A stretch of DNA of 64,000 bases from NCBI GenBank assembly GCA_965238125.1, contig OZ250179.1, positions 4,836,001-4,900,000 of the forward strand. Reading direction: 5' to 3'. Source of the stretch: UBA6623 sp965238125. GTDB taxonomy: Bacteria > Acidobacteriota > Terriglobia > Bryobacterales > UBA6623. Positions 7,981 through 16,154 of this stretch are shown here, piece after piece; within the stretch, counting starts at the first letter, position 1; each line of letters opens with the position of its first letter. A model generated the notes under the pieces. It searched no databases. It saw nothing but the letters and a program-made list of their open reading frames with translations, and was not told where the DNA came from. The position numbers and the translations under genes were made by a program.

Positions 7981-8934
7981 TTTGAAGGGGATTCGCAAGA
8001 CCTTTCGGGGCCGGTTTGTGAGGGAAGTGGATGGCGCCGCCGTGGAGCGCTGGTATCACGACCTGACAGTCGTACAGGGTCTCTCGGCCGGGACGGCGGT
8101 GAGGCACTTCAATGTCTTACACCACATGCTGGGCGGGCAGCTACTGTGTGGACCAAAGACACCGGTCTTATCCGGAATCCGGCCGACGAGATAGAAATAC
8201 GGCGACCGGATGATCAGCGTGATCGCTTTCTGTTGGCGGAAGAGCTTCCCCGCCTCAAGAAGGCTTTGGACGGGGAAGCTTTCGGACCGCACGGTGGCGA
8301 CGAGTCGCCGTCCGCGCGGGTCATCAGTTGGGATCACTACCGGATGCGGCTGATCGTTCTCGCGGCTTTGACCACGGGGATGAGGCTGGGTGAAATCTTT
8401 GCCCTGTACTGGAGTGACCTTGACTACGGACAGGGGTTGATCGCCGTTCGGTCGCACTTGAAGAACGGCAAGACACGCTATGTCCCAATGTCAACGGAGT
8501 TGGCTGAGGAGTTTCGGCGCTTCCCACAGGTGTTTGGAGAAGAGCGGATCTTTCCTCCCAAGCCTGGGGCGAAGAGTGGACGGCAGCGAGTGGACCGCAG
8601 CTTCAAGAGTGCTTTGAAGACGGCGGGAATCGAGAATTTCCGGTTCCACGACCTGCGCCACACTTTCGCGTCTTGGTACATGATGAACGGCGGGGACTTG
8701 TACGCACTCGCCAAGATTCTGGGCCACGCCAACATCAAGATGACCGAGCGGTACGCGAAACTAGCCAAGCAACACATCGCCAGGACCGGCAACACGGCCC
8801 GCGAGATGTGGCGCATGATGGAGAAAAGCAAGGGAGAAGGCTCGGAGCGGGTGGGCTGAGCCTTCTGAAATGTACCCTTATTGTTCCCCGCCTAAGTGGA
8901 ATGGTTCCTGGTGGCTCGTAAGTTGTTGAAAACT

Positions 8935-9010
8935 TGGTGGCCAGGGACGGAATTGAACCGCCGACGCCGGCCTTTTCAGGGCCGCGCTCTACCAACTGAG
9001 CTACCTGGCC
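8935..9010 (-). tRNA. tRNA-Phe (GAA)
   Basis: The minus strand folds as a standard tRNA. The acceptor stem GGCCAGG (9004-9010) pairs with CCTGGCC. The D-arm is GCTCAGTTGGTAGAGC. The anticodon stem CGGCC/GGCCG encloses loop CTGAAAA with anticodon GAA, and the T-loop is TTCAATT. The 3' ACCA is encoded (8935-8938). The 3' end faces the integrase remnant, the usual geometry when an element uses the tRNA 3' end as attB. No second copy of the tRNA 3' end was noticed elsewhere in the window, so the other attachment site is probably outside it. Confidence 0.97.
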
Positions 9011-9110
9011 GAAGTTTCCTCATTGTAGGTTCCGTCCCGGAAACTGTCAAACTTCCGAACCCCCCCGCTCCGTACCGCGATCGGCGGTGTGGGCCGCGCC
9101 AGGGCCGAGG

Positions 9111-10232
9111 CTACATCGCCCCGCAAACTTGCTCGTAGTAGGCCTCGTATTGCGGAATGATCCGAGACGCCGAATAGCGCGTTTCGGCCGAACGCCGCGC
9201 CGCCTCTCCGAAAGCGCGTTCCTTTTCCGCATCCCCGAAAAGCGAAAGCGCCGCCCGGGCCATCGCGTCCACATCCCCGACGGGAACCAGAAAACCGTTG
9301 CTACCCGGGTCAATCACCTCCGGCAGGCCTCCGACATCCGAGGCGATCGTCGGCACGCCGCACGCGGCGGCCTCGAGCGCCGCCAACCCGAAGCCCTCCA
9401 TCTCGCTCGGCAGCAGCGACAAGTCGGCGATTGCGAGCAAGGGTGCGACGGAAAGCTGCTTGCCGACGAAAATAACCCGCTCTTCCACGCCTAGTTCGCG
9501 AGCCAGCGCCTGCGCCGGGCCGCGATCCGGTCCGTCGCCGACCATCAACAGCCGGCTCGGCGTCTCGCGGTTCACCTCGGCCAATACCCGCACGCAATCG
9601 AGAATGCGCTTGACCGGACGAAAGTTCGACACATGAACCAGCAATTTTTCGTCCGGCGCCGCGTATCGCTCGCGCAGTTCCGCATCCGGGTCCGGGCGAT
9701 AGATCTCGCAGTTGACGAAGTTGGGGATCACCCGAATCTCCTTGTCCGTCGAAAAGACCCGCCGCGTTTCCTCGCGAAGATATTCGCTGATGGTCGTCAC
9801 GCCCGGGCTCTGCTCAATCGACAGTTTCGTAATCGGCAGGAACGAGGGGTCCGAGCCGACGAGCGTAACGTCGGTCCCATGGAGCGTTGTGACGAAAGGA
9901 ATTTTGCCGTCGAGAATGCGACTCGCCAACCAGGCGCTGATCGAGTGCGGAATCGCATAGTGCACGTGCAGCAAGTCGAGTTTTTCCGCTGCCGCGGTTT
10001 CCGCCATGCGCGACGCCAGGGCCAGGCTGTAGGGCGGGTATTGAAACAGCGGATAGTCGCTGACCTCGACCTCGTGGTAGTGAATCCGCGGCAAGTCGCC
10101 CGTCAGGCGAATCGGATTAGCGTAGGTGATGAAGTGAACTTCATGCCCCCGCGACGAAAGCTCCATCCCTAATTCCGTCGCGACAATGCCGCTGCCGCCG
10201 TAGGTCGGGTAACACGTAATGCCGATTTTCAA
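9111..10232 (-). CDS. bshA: N-acetyl-alpha-D-glucosaminyl L-malate synthase BshA
   Basis: A 373-aa GT4-family glycosyltransferase that joins UDP-GlcNAc to L-malate, the first step of bacillithiol synthesis in the cytoplasm. The N-terminus MKIGITCYPTYGGSGIVATE is the BshA signature. Further typical segments are HVHYAIPHSISAWLA, TTLHGTDVTLVGSD, the LVHVSNFRPVKR nucleotide-sugar region, and the C-terminal E-x7-E motif in EMEGFGLAALEAAACG. The length is normal for the family. It is divergent from the ypdA homologue at 10349 with 116 bp between starts, so both may share a control region. BshB and BshC are not in the window. Confidence 0.95.
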   Translation of the reverse strand: MKIGITCYPTYGGSGIVATELGMELSSRGHEVHFITYANPIRLTGDLPRIHYHEVEVSDYPLFQYPPYSLALASRMAETAAAEKLDLLHVHYAIPHSISAWLASRILDGKIPFVTTLHGTDVTLVGSDPSFLPITKLSIEQSPGVTTISEYLREETRRVFSTDKEIRVIPNFVNCEIYRPDPDAELRERYAAPDEKLLVHVSNFRPVKRILDCVRVLAEVNRETPSRLLMVGDGPDRGPAQALARELGVEERVIFVGKQLSVAPLLAIADLSLLPSEMEGFGLAALEAAACGVPTIASDVGGLPEVIDPGSNGFLVPVGDVDAMARAALSLFGDAEKERAFGEAARRSAETRYSASRIIPQYEAYYEQVCGAM

Positions 10233-10348
10233 ACCCTATTATCTCCGCGCGGGCCGCCCTGAACCGAGGGCCGCGTCATTGGCGAGCGCTCCGCCGCCCG
10301 CACTCTCCCAAGATACAATGAAACTCTCGCTCGCCATGCCGCCCGCTC
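10233..10348. promoter_or_regulatory. shared divergent intergenic region bshA/ypdA
   Basis: These 116 bp separate two divergently transcribed genes of the same thiol pathway, so promoters in both directions must lie here or inside the flanking 5' ends. I do not see an unambiguous -10/-35 pair or operator. The call rests on gene arrangement only. Confidence 0.5.
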
Positions 10349-11377
10349 ATGTCCGATATCTCCTCGCCGCCGTCCTCCGCTCCCGTCGACACCGCTATCG
10401 TCGGTGCGGGGCCGACGGGGCTTTCCTGCGCCATTGAAATCACCAAGCGCAACCGCTCGGTCGTCGTGTTCGATAAAGGCTGTCTGGTCAACTCGCTCTA
10501 CAACTACCCGACGAATCTGACTTTCTTCACCACCCCGGAGCTACTCGAGATCGGCGATTTGCCGATGACCGCTGTCCGCGAAAAACCGACGCGCGGGGAG
10601 GCGCTCAAATATTATCGCCGCGCCGCCGAGCATTATCATTTGCCGGTCCGCCAATACGAAAAGGTCACCGAGATCGCGGGCATCGACGGCGATTTTCAGG
10701 TTCGCACCATCGACCGTCGTGGGCGCGAGGCCTGCCGACAGGCGCGCAAAGTCATCATCGCCACCGGTTATTACGACCTGCCGGTCAAGATGAACGTGCC
10801 CGGCGAAGACCTCGACAAGGTGTTGCACTACTATCGCGAGCCGCACCCTTTTTATGACTGTGACGTTGCGGTGATCGGGGCAAAGAACTCCGCCGCGATT
10901 ACGGCGCTCGAGCTCTATCGTTGCGGCGCGCGCGTCACGCTCATCCATCGAGGCAAAGAACTGAGCAACAAGATCAAGTACTGGATTCTGCCCGATATCG
11001 AGAATCGCCTCAAGAACAAAGAAATCGCCCATTACCCCGAATCCGAGGTCGAGCGCATCACCGAGGACACGATTCAAATCCGCACGCCCGTGGGCGAAGA
11101 AACTCTGCCCAACGATTTCGTCCTGGCCATGACCGGATACAGTCCCGATATCGAGTTCTTGCGCCGAACCGGCATTGTCTTCGACTCCGAGACGCAGCGA
11201 CCGCGTACCAACCCGGAAACGCTTGAAAGCGACCGGCCCGGCATCTATCTCGCCGGCGTCATTGTCGCCGGCATGCACACCAGCGAGATCTTCATTGAAA
11301 ACGGCCGCTTTCACGGCTGTCAAATCGCCCGCGATATCGACGCTGGGCTGGGCGTCCCGGCTTCCGACTCAGTGTAG
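10349..11377 (+). CDS. ypdA: YpdA-family putative bacillithiol disulfide reductase
   Basis: A 342-aa FAD/NAD(P)H pyridine-nucleotide oxidoreductase of the YpdA (Bdr) family, expected to reduce oxidised bacillithiol. The N-terminal FAD site is AIVGAGPTGLSCAIEI. The family-specific NSLYNYPTNLTFFTTPELLE follows at about residues 49-68. The NAD(P) site is VAVIGAKNSAAITALELY, and the C-terminal FAD segment is GIYLAGVIVAGMHTSEIFIENGR in two pieces. One oddity is that the Cys known in the GxGPCG motif of Staphylococcus YpdA is Thr here (GAGPTG), with a Cys four residues later. The divergent neighbour bshA supports the pathway assignment. A thioredoxin-reductase-like role on another thiol is an alternative. 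Confidence 0.9.
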   Translation: MSDISSPPSSAPVDTAIVGAGPTGLSCAIEITKRNRSVVVFDKGCLVNSLYNYPTNLTFFTTPELLEIGDLPMTAVREKPTRGEALKYYRRAAEHYHLPVRQYEKVTEIAGIDGDFQVRTIDRRGREACRQARKVIIATGYYDLPVKMNVPGEDLDKVLHYYREPHPFYDCDVAVIGAKNSAAITALELYRCGARVTLIHRGKELSNKIKYWILPDIENRLKNKEIAHYPESEVERITEDTIQIRTPVGEETLPNDFVLAMTGYSPDIEFLRRTGIVFDSETQRPRTNPETLESDRPGIYLAGVIVAGMHTSEIFIENGRFHGCQIARDIDAGLGVPASDSV

Positions 11378-11480
11378 AATACGCTCTGGGCGGCGCAGCC
11401 GGCCGGATCTGTCGCCCTAAGCACTTAGCCGCCCCTGCTCGTATTTTGTTTACAAGATGCAGGCAATATGACGGTCGTAC

Positions 11481-12578
11481 TATTGAGTCTCGCAAAATAG
11501 AGTGACACTTTTTGGTGTTGCCGTACGTATTCTTATGTATGGGAACACCGAAAGGAAAGCGCCGCGATTTCGAAGCATTGGAGAAACGCCGTTTCGAAGC
11601 GATGCGTTTGCTCGATGAAGGACTCAATCAGTCCGAAACCGCCAGGCGTCTGACAGTCGCCCGCCAAACCGTCAGTGAGTGGCGACGACAGTACCTGGCG
11701 CAAGGCGAGGCCGGGCTGCGCAAGGCCGGCCGCGCCGGCCGCAAGCCGCTATTAGACGCCACGCAGCTCGAACGCCTGGAGATCCTGCTGCTCGAAGGCC
11801 CCGAGGCGCACGGCTTCCCGACGCCGTTGTGGAGCTGTCCGCGGGTGGCTCGTCTGATCCGAGACGAGTTCGGCGTGCGCTATCACGAGGGCCATGTCTG
11901 GAAGATCCTGCGGGCGCTCGGCTGGAGCCCGCAACGCCCGGTCGGCAAAGCCCGCGAGCGCAACGAAGAGGCCATCCGCGACTGGAAGTGCAAGAGGTGG
12001 CCGGCCATTAAAAAAAAGCCCGCAAACAAGACCGCACGATCGTCTTCATCGACGAAAGCGGATGGAGTCAGAAGCCGCATCGTTGCCGCACCTGGGCGCC
12101 GCGCGGCGAGACGCCGCTGCTGGAGTTCAACTTCAATTGGCAGAAGCTTTCGGTGTCGGCCGGGTTGACGTTGCGCAACTTTTACTTTCGGCTCTATCCC
12201 GGCGCGATTGGCGAGTTGGAGGTCATCGACTTTCTGAAGGCCTTGGTTCGCCACATGGACGGCCCGTTGATGATCGTCTGGGACCGCTTGCCGGCGCATC
12301 GCAGTCGGATGGTGCGAGAGTTCATTGAACTCTCGCAAGGCCATATCGTGACGGAGTATTTGCCGGCGTATGCGCCGGAGCTGAATCCGGTGGAATACAT
12401 CTGGGCGTACTGGAAACAGCACGAGTTGCCGAACGTCTGTCCGAAGGACTACTGGGAACTCGACGAACGTGCCCGCAAAACGCTGTGGCGCATGCGCCGC
12501 AAACCGCGCTTGATTACCGCTTTCTGGAAACAGTCTTCTCTTTGTCTCGATTGACAGGATATTATGCGAGACTCAATA
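11481..12578 (+). mobile_element. IS630-family insertion sequence, intact copy (about 1.1 kb)
   Basis: The left end, TATTGAGTCTCGCAAAATA, is mirrored by the right end, which read inward is TATTGAGTCTCGCATAATA. TA dinucleotides lie at both junctions, as expected for the TA-targeting IS630/Tc1-mariner group. The element contains one transposase gene in two frames. A left-truncated copy lies at 4175-4935. Confidence 0.92.
11539..12554 (+). CDS. IS630-family transposase (requires -1 frameshift)
   Basis: The first frame runs from ATG 11539 (MGTPKGKRRDFEALEKRRF) through an N-terminal homeodomain-like HTH (NQSETARRLTVARQTVSEWR) to the slippery A8 run at 12010-12017. Reading must move -1 at A_AAA_AAG to continue as KKARKQDRTIVFIDESGWSQ and on to the stop at 12552-12554. 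The joined protein is about 338 aa. The DDE triad is D in VFIDESG, D in MIVWDRLPAHRS, and E in APELNPVEYIW. Without the shift, the first frame ends at 12168. The same A8 run and the same two-frame layout occur in the truncated copy, arguing for programmed frameshifting rather than a sequencing error. Confidence 0.92.
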
Positions 12579-12700
12579 AGCCATTGCACTGATATGTGAC
12601 CTCCCTCACCCGCCCTTACTATTTATAGAGCGTCTTCCGCGGCAACTTGCGGCGGTACCAGAGCGTCGCCCGCGTCCCGAGGACGTCCCCGGAGGAAGTG

Positions 12701-13030
12701 ATGCAGTGCAGATCCTGCCGCAACCCAACAGAGAGCACCGATAAATTCTGCAATGGCTGCAGCGAGGCCCTGGCAGTCATCGAGAGAAGAGGGAAGGCCA
12801 AGAACTTTCTTTGCCTTCGCTGCGGCACGACCCTGAAAGGGAAGAAGACCTTCTGCATTGCCTGCGGCACAAGGACAAAGAGGAAAGACCCCACAGACAC
12901 CTTTTTCAAGCGTCTCGGGCGGGCCGCGGCGTCTCCGCAGGTGCAGGTCACCGTGGCTGTCACTCTGAGCTTTCTTGTCGTCGCTCCGCTCCTCTATCGG
13001 CTGTTGACTGGGGACTGGCGTGCCGGTTAA
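12701..13030 (+). CDS. zinc-ribbon membrane-anchored protein
   Basis: A 109-aa protein starting at ATG 12701, with GGAGGAAG immediately upstream. It has two zinc-ribbon-like cysteine pairs pairing up twice: CRSCRNP with FCNGC, then CLRCGTT with FCIACG (residues 3-55). A charged linker and one transmembrane segment (VTVAVTLSFLVVAPLLYRLL, about 84-103) follow, ending at GDWRAG. The N-terminus is probably cytosolic with the C-terminus outside. The next frame, encoding an NHL propeller, starts inside its last codons in a different phase; a single-base indel would fuse both into one receptor-like protein. The function is unknown. Confidence 0.78.
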   Translation: MQCRSCRNPTESTDKFCNGCSEALAVIERRGKAKNFLCLRCGTTLKGKKTFCIACGTRTKRKDPTDTFFKRLGRAAASPQVQVTVAVTLSFLVVAPLLYRLLTGDWRAG

Positions 13031-13565
13031 TACAGTCGTCTCCTCCGCCTACTTGATTCACACGGTCGCGGGTCCGGTCGACGAGGTTGACGGCCGTCGT
13101 TTGAAGCGGCTGAACGGCGTGGCCGTCGATCCGGACGGCCACCTCTTCTTCGTCGACACGACCGGAAACCGAATCCTTCGCATCGACCCCAACGGCGAAG
13201 TGCGTCCTTCGGTCGGAACCGGCGAGGAGGGTTTTGACGGCGACGGGGGACCCTCCTATGCGGCGCGCCTGAGCCGGCCGACGGGAATCGCCTTCGATGC
13301 TTGGGGCTATCTTTATGTTGCCGACAGCGGAAATCACCGCATCCGCCGGGTCGACCCTGACGGCGTGATCAAAACCATCGCGGGCAGCGGCCCGACCGGC
13401 GCCGGAAACGGGAGCTTCGAGGGCGACGGAGCGATCGCCACGCTCGCCCGGCTCAACTCCCCAACCAGCGTCCACATCGACTCGCTCGGCAACATTTTTT
13501 TCACCGATACAGGCAATGGCAGACTGCGACGCTTGGCGCCCCTGCGGCGCAACGTTAACCAGTAG
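13020..13565 (+). CDS. NHL-repeat (beta-propeller) protein
   Basis: A 181-aa protein made of NHL-type repeats: LNGVAVDPDGHLFFVDTTGN, then PTGIAFDAWGYLYVADSGNH and PTSVHIDSLGNIFFTDTGNG. Each is followed by R-I/L-R-R-x-D/P segments and VAG/IAGSG turns. Such propellers usually act outside the cytoplasm in binding roles. This frame begins with GTG at 13020, has no signal peptide, and overlaps the zinc-ribbon gene by 11 bp. Three repeats are fewer than a closed propeller needs, so it is either the extracellular half of a frameshifted zinc-ribbon/TM/NHL protein or a truncated gene. No ligand can be inferred. Confidence 0.72.
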   Translation: MPVNTVVSSAYLIHTVAGPVDEVDGRRLKRLNGVAVDPDGHLFFVDTTGNRILRIDPNGEVRPSVGTGEEGFDGDGGPSYAARLSRPTGIAFDAWGYLYVADSGNHRIRRVDPDGVIKTIAGSGPTGAGNGSFEGDGAIATLARLNSPTSVHIDSLGNIFFTDTGNGRLRRLAPLRRNVNQ

Positions 13566-13687
13566 GCGAAGTCGCGCATCTCACCATGGCGCCCTGCCGC
13601 CGGTCGCGGTAACCACCGAACGCCCGGCGGCGTCCTTCCCCTAGCAGGCCGTGGCGAACGTCCGTCGCTGTCACGCTTCTTTCGCTG

Positions 13688-13990
13688 TTATGCATGCACC
13701 CGCTCAGCCGCTTGGAGGGTCGGCAGTGACTTAATTGCTTTGCCCGCTCGTTTCTCGGCCAATCGCAACTCGTAGAGCTTTTGCAAACTGAGCCAAAAAT
13801 CCGGGCTGGTGCCGAAAAAGTGGGCCAAGCGTAGGGCCGTGTCGGCGGTGATGCCGCGTTGCCCGTTGAGAATCTCGGTGATCCGGTTCGTAGGGACGCG
13901 GAGACGGCGTGCAAGCGCGGCGGCGCTCATGTCGAGTTCTTTCAGCTCTTCAGCCAGATGTTCGCCCGGATGGATCGCGGGAACGGCCAT
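13688..13990 (-). CDS. higA: HigA-family antitoxin
   Basis: A 100-aa HigA-type antitoxin with an Xre-like HTH: HPGEHLAEELKELDMSAAAL, then ARRLRVPTNRITEILNGQRG and TADTALRLAHFFGTSPDFWL. It binds and neutralises the neighbouring HigB toxin and is expected to repress the shared promoter. It lies 12 bp downstream of the toxin gene on the same strand; toxin first, antitoxin second is the usual order for higBA. It is complete, with no lesions seen. Confidence 0.93.
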   Translation of the reverse strand: MAVPAIHPGEHLAEELKELDMSAAALARRLRVPTNRITEILNGQRGITADTALRLAHFFGTSPDFWLSLQKLYELRLAEKRAGKAIKSLPTLQAAERVHA

Positions 13991-14002
13991 GACGGTTCTC
14001 CT

Positions 14003-14287
14003 CTAATGGTAATCAACTATCTCTACATTTACGGGCCCGCGAGATCCTTTCGGCCACTCGAAGCCTATTCGCCATTGGTCGTTGATGCGGATGCTGTACC
14101 GGCCCTTGCGGTCGCCCTTCAGCGCTTCAAAACGATTGCCCGGCAATGCGGCGATGTCCTTGAGCGAAGAGGCCGCTTCAAGTCGGTCGATCTTGAGCCG
14201 GGCCGCTCGCTCGATCCCAGAGAAAGCCCGGACTCGTTTCCCGGCCGCGAAATCTCCGGTTCGCGTGTCGCGAAAGGTGACGATCAT
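14003..14287 (-). CDS. higB: HigB-family toxin (RelE/ParE superfamily)
   Basis: A 94-aa RelE-fold toxin of the plasmid maintenance killer type. It starts MIVTFRDTRT and has the conserved RAARLKIDRLEAASSLKDIA, then PGNRFEALKGDRKGRYSIRI, and NDQWRIGFEW near the end. Family members cleave mRNA at the ribosome. It is the first gene of the higBA pair and is followed by the antitoxin after 12 bp. The complete length and intact C-terminal motif suggest it is functional. Confidence 0.93.
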   Translation of the reverse strand: MIVTFRDTRTGDFAAGKRVRAFSGIERAARLKIDRLEAASSLKDIAALPGNRFEALKGDRKGRYSIRINDQWRIGFEWPKGSRGPVNVEIVDYH

Positions 14288-14499
14288 TACGGCTTGTATC
14301 TCAAATTATGCGTTACGTTCAGCATAACACAAGGCTGTACCGAAGGAAGCCGTCGATTTCCCAGGGGCGCCGCGACAATTTCAGATGCCGCCGTCCCATG
14401 GCTATCGCGTTCCTGCTCGCCGGCCGGCGCCGATTGCGGCTCGGGCCGCATAGGAAATCGCACCCCCAATGCAGTACAGTTTGAAGAAGCATTTCGATC

Positions 14500-15366
14500 A
14501 TGAGTGATGACGTCCAGTCCGCCCCGGCTCCGCTCGCCCACCGCGGCCCGTGGGTTGGGTTCGCGCTGCTTGCCGTGCTGCTTGTCGGGTTGCTCGTCCT
14601 CGTCTGGAACATGTGGAGCCGCGGGGTCGAGCTCGAAGACCGTCTTCGCACGGCCGAGAGCGAGCGGCAATCGCTCGATCAAAAGCTCGCCACCTTGCGC
14701 TCGCAGTCCGACGGGATCCGCGCCGCTGCGGACTCCGCCGAAATGCGCGCCGCGCACGCCGAAGTCCAAGCCGAGCGCCTCGACGAAGCCCGCAAGCGGG
14801 CCGAGTTGGAGCGCGAGTTGGTGCGGGAAACCGCCGAGCGCTACCGCGGCGAATCGGAACAAGCCCGCCGCGACGCCGAACGCGCCCGCATTGAAACCGC
14901 ACGAATCCGCCGCCAACGCGAGGCCGAGCTCGACCGCATGCAGCAAGCCCTGAGCCGAATTGTCGAAACCGAACGAACGCCGATGGGCATGGTCATGAAT
15001 CTAGGGGAAGACTCCTTTCTCTTCGATTTCGATAAGAGTGCGATTCGACCCGAGAACCGCGAAATCCTCAGCCGGATCGCGGGCGTGTTGTTGGCTTCTC
15101 ACGGCTACCGGCTCTACGTTTACGGTCACACCGATGACGTCGGCGCGGCCGGTTACAACCGCGAACTATCGGATCGCCGGGCCCGTGCCGTCCGCAACTA
15201 CCTGGTGCATGCCGGCGTTCCCGAAACCGTCGTCGAAGCCAAGGGGTTCGGGGAAAGCAGCCCGTCCGCCAAGGGCCGTTCCGCCTCCGCGCGCCAAAAA
15301 AATCGCCGCGTCGAAATCGGGGTCATCGACACCGTCGTCCATTACACCGGCGCGGTGAAGGAATAA
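14500..15366 (+). CDS. OmpA-family protein with coiled coil
   Basis: A 288-aa cell-envelope protein. One N-terminal transmembrane helix (about residues 18-38) is followed by a long Arg/Glu/Ala-rich coiled coil (about 42-150). The C-terminal OmpA-like peptidoglycan-binding domain (about 165-275) contains FDFDKSAIRPENREIL, VYGHTDDVGAAGYNRELSDR (the key H-T-D and NxxLSxxRA-type segment), and ARQKNRRVEI. It is probably anchored in the inner membrane with the OmpA domain reaching the peptidoglycan. The bactofilin gene follows after 112 bp, so the two may serve cell-envelope architecture together. Confidence 0.9.
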   Translation: MSDDVQSAPAPLAHRGPWVGFALLAVLLVGLLVLVWNMWSRGVELEDRLRTAESERQSLDQKLATLRSQSDGIRAAADSAEMRAAHAEVQAERLDEARKRAELERELVRETAERYRGESEQARRDAERARIETARIRRQREAELDRMQQALSRIVETERTPMGMVMNLGEDSFLFDFDKSAIRPENREILSRIAGVLLASHGYRLYVYGHTDDVGAAGYNRELSDRRARAVRNYLVHAGVPETVVEAKGFGESSPSAKGRSASARQKNRRVEIGVIDTVVHYTGAVKE

Positions 15367-15478
15367 TGCCGCCGGCATCCGCATTTCTCACGCGATGTTC
15401 GCGCGAACACAACGCCTTTCGGTCGGCCGGGTAAACGGTGTACCATAAAGAGGTTTCATCACCCGGAAAGGATTTCTC

Positions 15479-16057
15479 ATGTGGGGTAAAAAGGACGAAT
15501 TGCCGCTGTCCCCCGATTCCGCGCCCGGTGGCTCTCCCGACTCGGCTCTGCCCGCGCCCGCGCGCTCGCTGAGCCCCGCATCGCCCGCTTCCTCGGGCGG
15601 GGCGGCGTTGGACCGGGGCCGCAACACGGCTCAAATCGGCAAGTCGCTCAAAGTAAAGGGCGAAATCAGCGGCAACGAGGATCTCTATATTGACGGCGAG
15701 ATCGAGGGCACCATCGAACTCGAACAGAACAGCCTCACCGTCGGCCCCAACGGCAAAGTCCACGCCGACGTGACGGCGCGTTCCATTACGATCCTAGGCC
15801 GCGTGCAAGGCAATGTGCGTGCCGGCGAACGCATCGAAATTCGTAAGACCGGTTCGCTGGAAGGCGACTTGGTCACCGCGCGGATCGTGATCGAGGACGG
15901 AGCTGTGTTCCGCGGCAGCATTGACATTATCAAGGCGGGCGGCGCGAAGCCCGCGCCGCAGACACCCGCCGCGCCCGCGCCGCCGCCGCAAGCCGCCCCG
16001 ACCGCCAAGCCCGCGCCCCGGATCACTGCGGCCGGGGCCGGGCCGGACGGCAGTTAG
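15479..16057 (+). CDS. bactofilin (polymer-forming cytoskeletal protein)
   Basis: A 192-aa protein with a central beta-helical DUF583/bactofilin domain (about residues 50-145): IGKSLKVKGEISGNEDLYID, then GEIEGTIELEQNSLTVGPNG and ITILGRVQGNVRAGERIEIR. It is flanked by Pro/Ala/Ser-rich disordered tails. Bactofilins polymerise without nucleotide and scaffold envelope enzymes at the membrane. Its place between an OmpA-type anchor gene and a methyltransferase, all on the plus strand, suggests a cell-shape or surface locus. The ATG at 15479 has GGAAAGGA about 8 bp upstream. Confidence 0.94.
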   Translation: MWGKKDELPLSPDSAPGGSPDSALPAPARSLSPASPASSGGAALDRGRNTAQIGKSLKVKGEISGNEDLYIDGEIEGTIELEQNSLTVGPNGKVHADVTARSITILGRVQGNVRAGERIEIRKTGSLEGDLVTARIVIEDGAVFRGSIDIIKAGGAKPAPQTPAAPAPPPQAAPTAKPAPRITAAGAGPDGS

Positions 16058-16154
16058 CTCGATCGGCGCGGCACGGCGTCGGGTTTGAGACAGATGAGGT
16101 CCAGCGGCCTCCCGAAATCGATTCCTTCCTACCGTCACTCTCACGGAGTCGCGC

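Larger units (their letters stand above)
6059..8859 (+). pseudogene. tyrosine-family integrase, split by IS1380 and frameshifted
   Basis: The 5' part (6059-6314) reads MSIHKLGDQQWKVRWREAGH and ends at RERSIL. The IS1380 copy 2 occupies 6315-7980, and the gene resumes at 7986 with KGIRKTFRGRFVREVDG. Removing the IS and one TTTGA copy restores the frame. A second lesion, a net 1-base loss near 8129-8137, shifts the frame after VLHHML; the remainder is read in the neighbouring frame to 8859. The catalytic domain is complete: Arg in TTGMRLGEIF, H-x-x-R in FHDLRHTF, His in ILGHANIK, and Tyr in MTERYAKL. It would have catalysed site-specific integration, probably at the adjacent tRNA-Phe gene whose 3' end lies 76 bp downstream. 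Confidence 0.9.

Noticed and set aside
8860..8934. Second attachment-site copy within the window
   Set aside because: I looked for a duplicate of the tRNA-Phe 3' end on the left side of the element and saw none, so no attL/attR pair is claimed.
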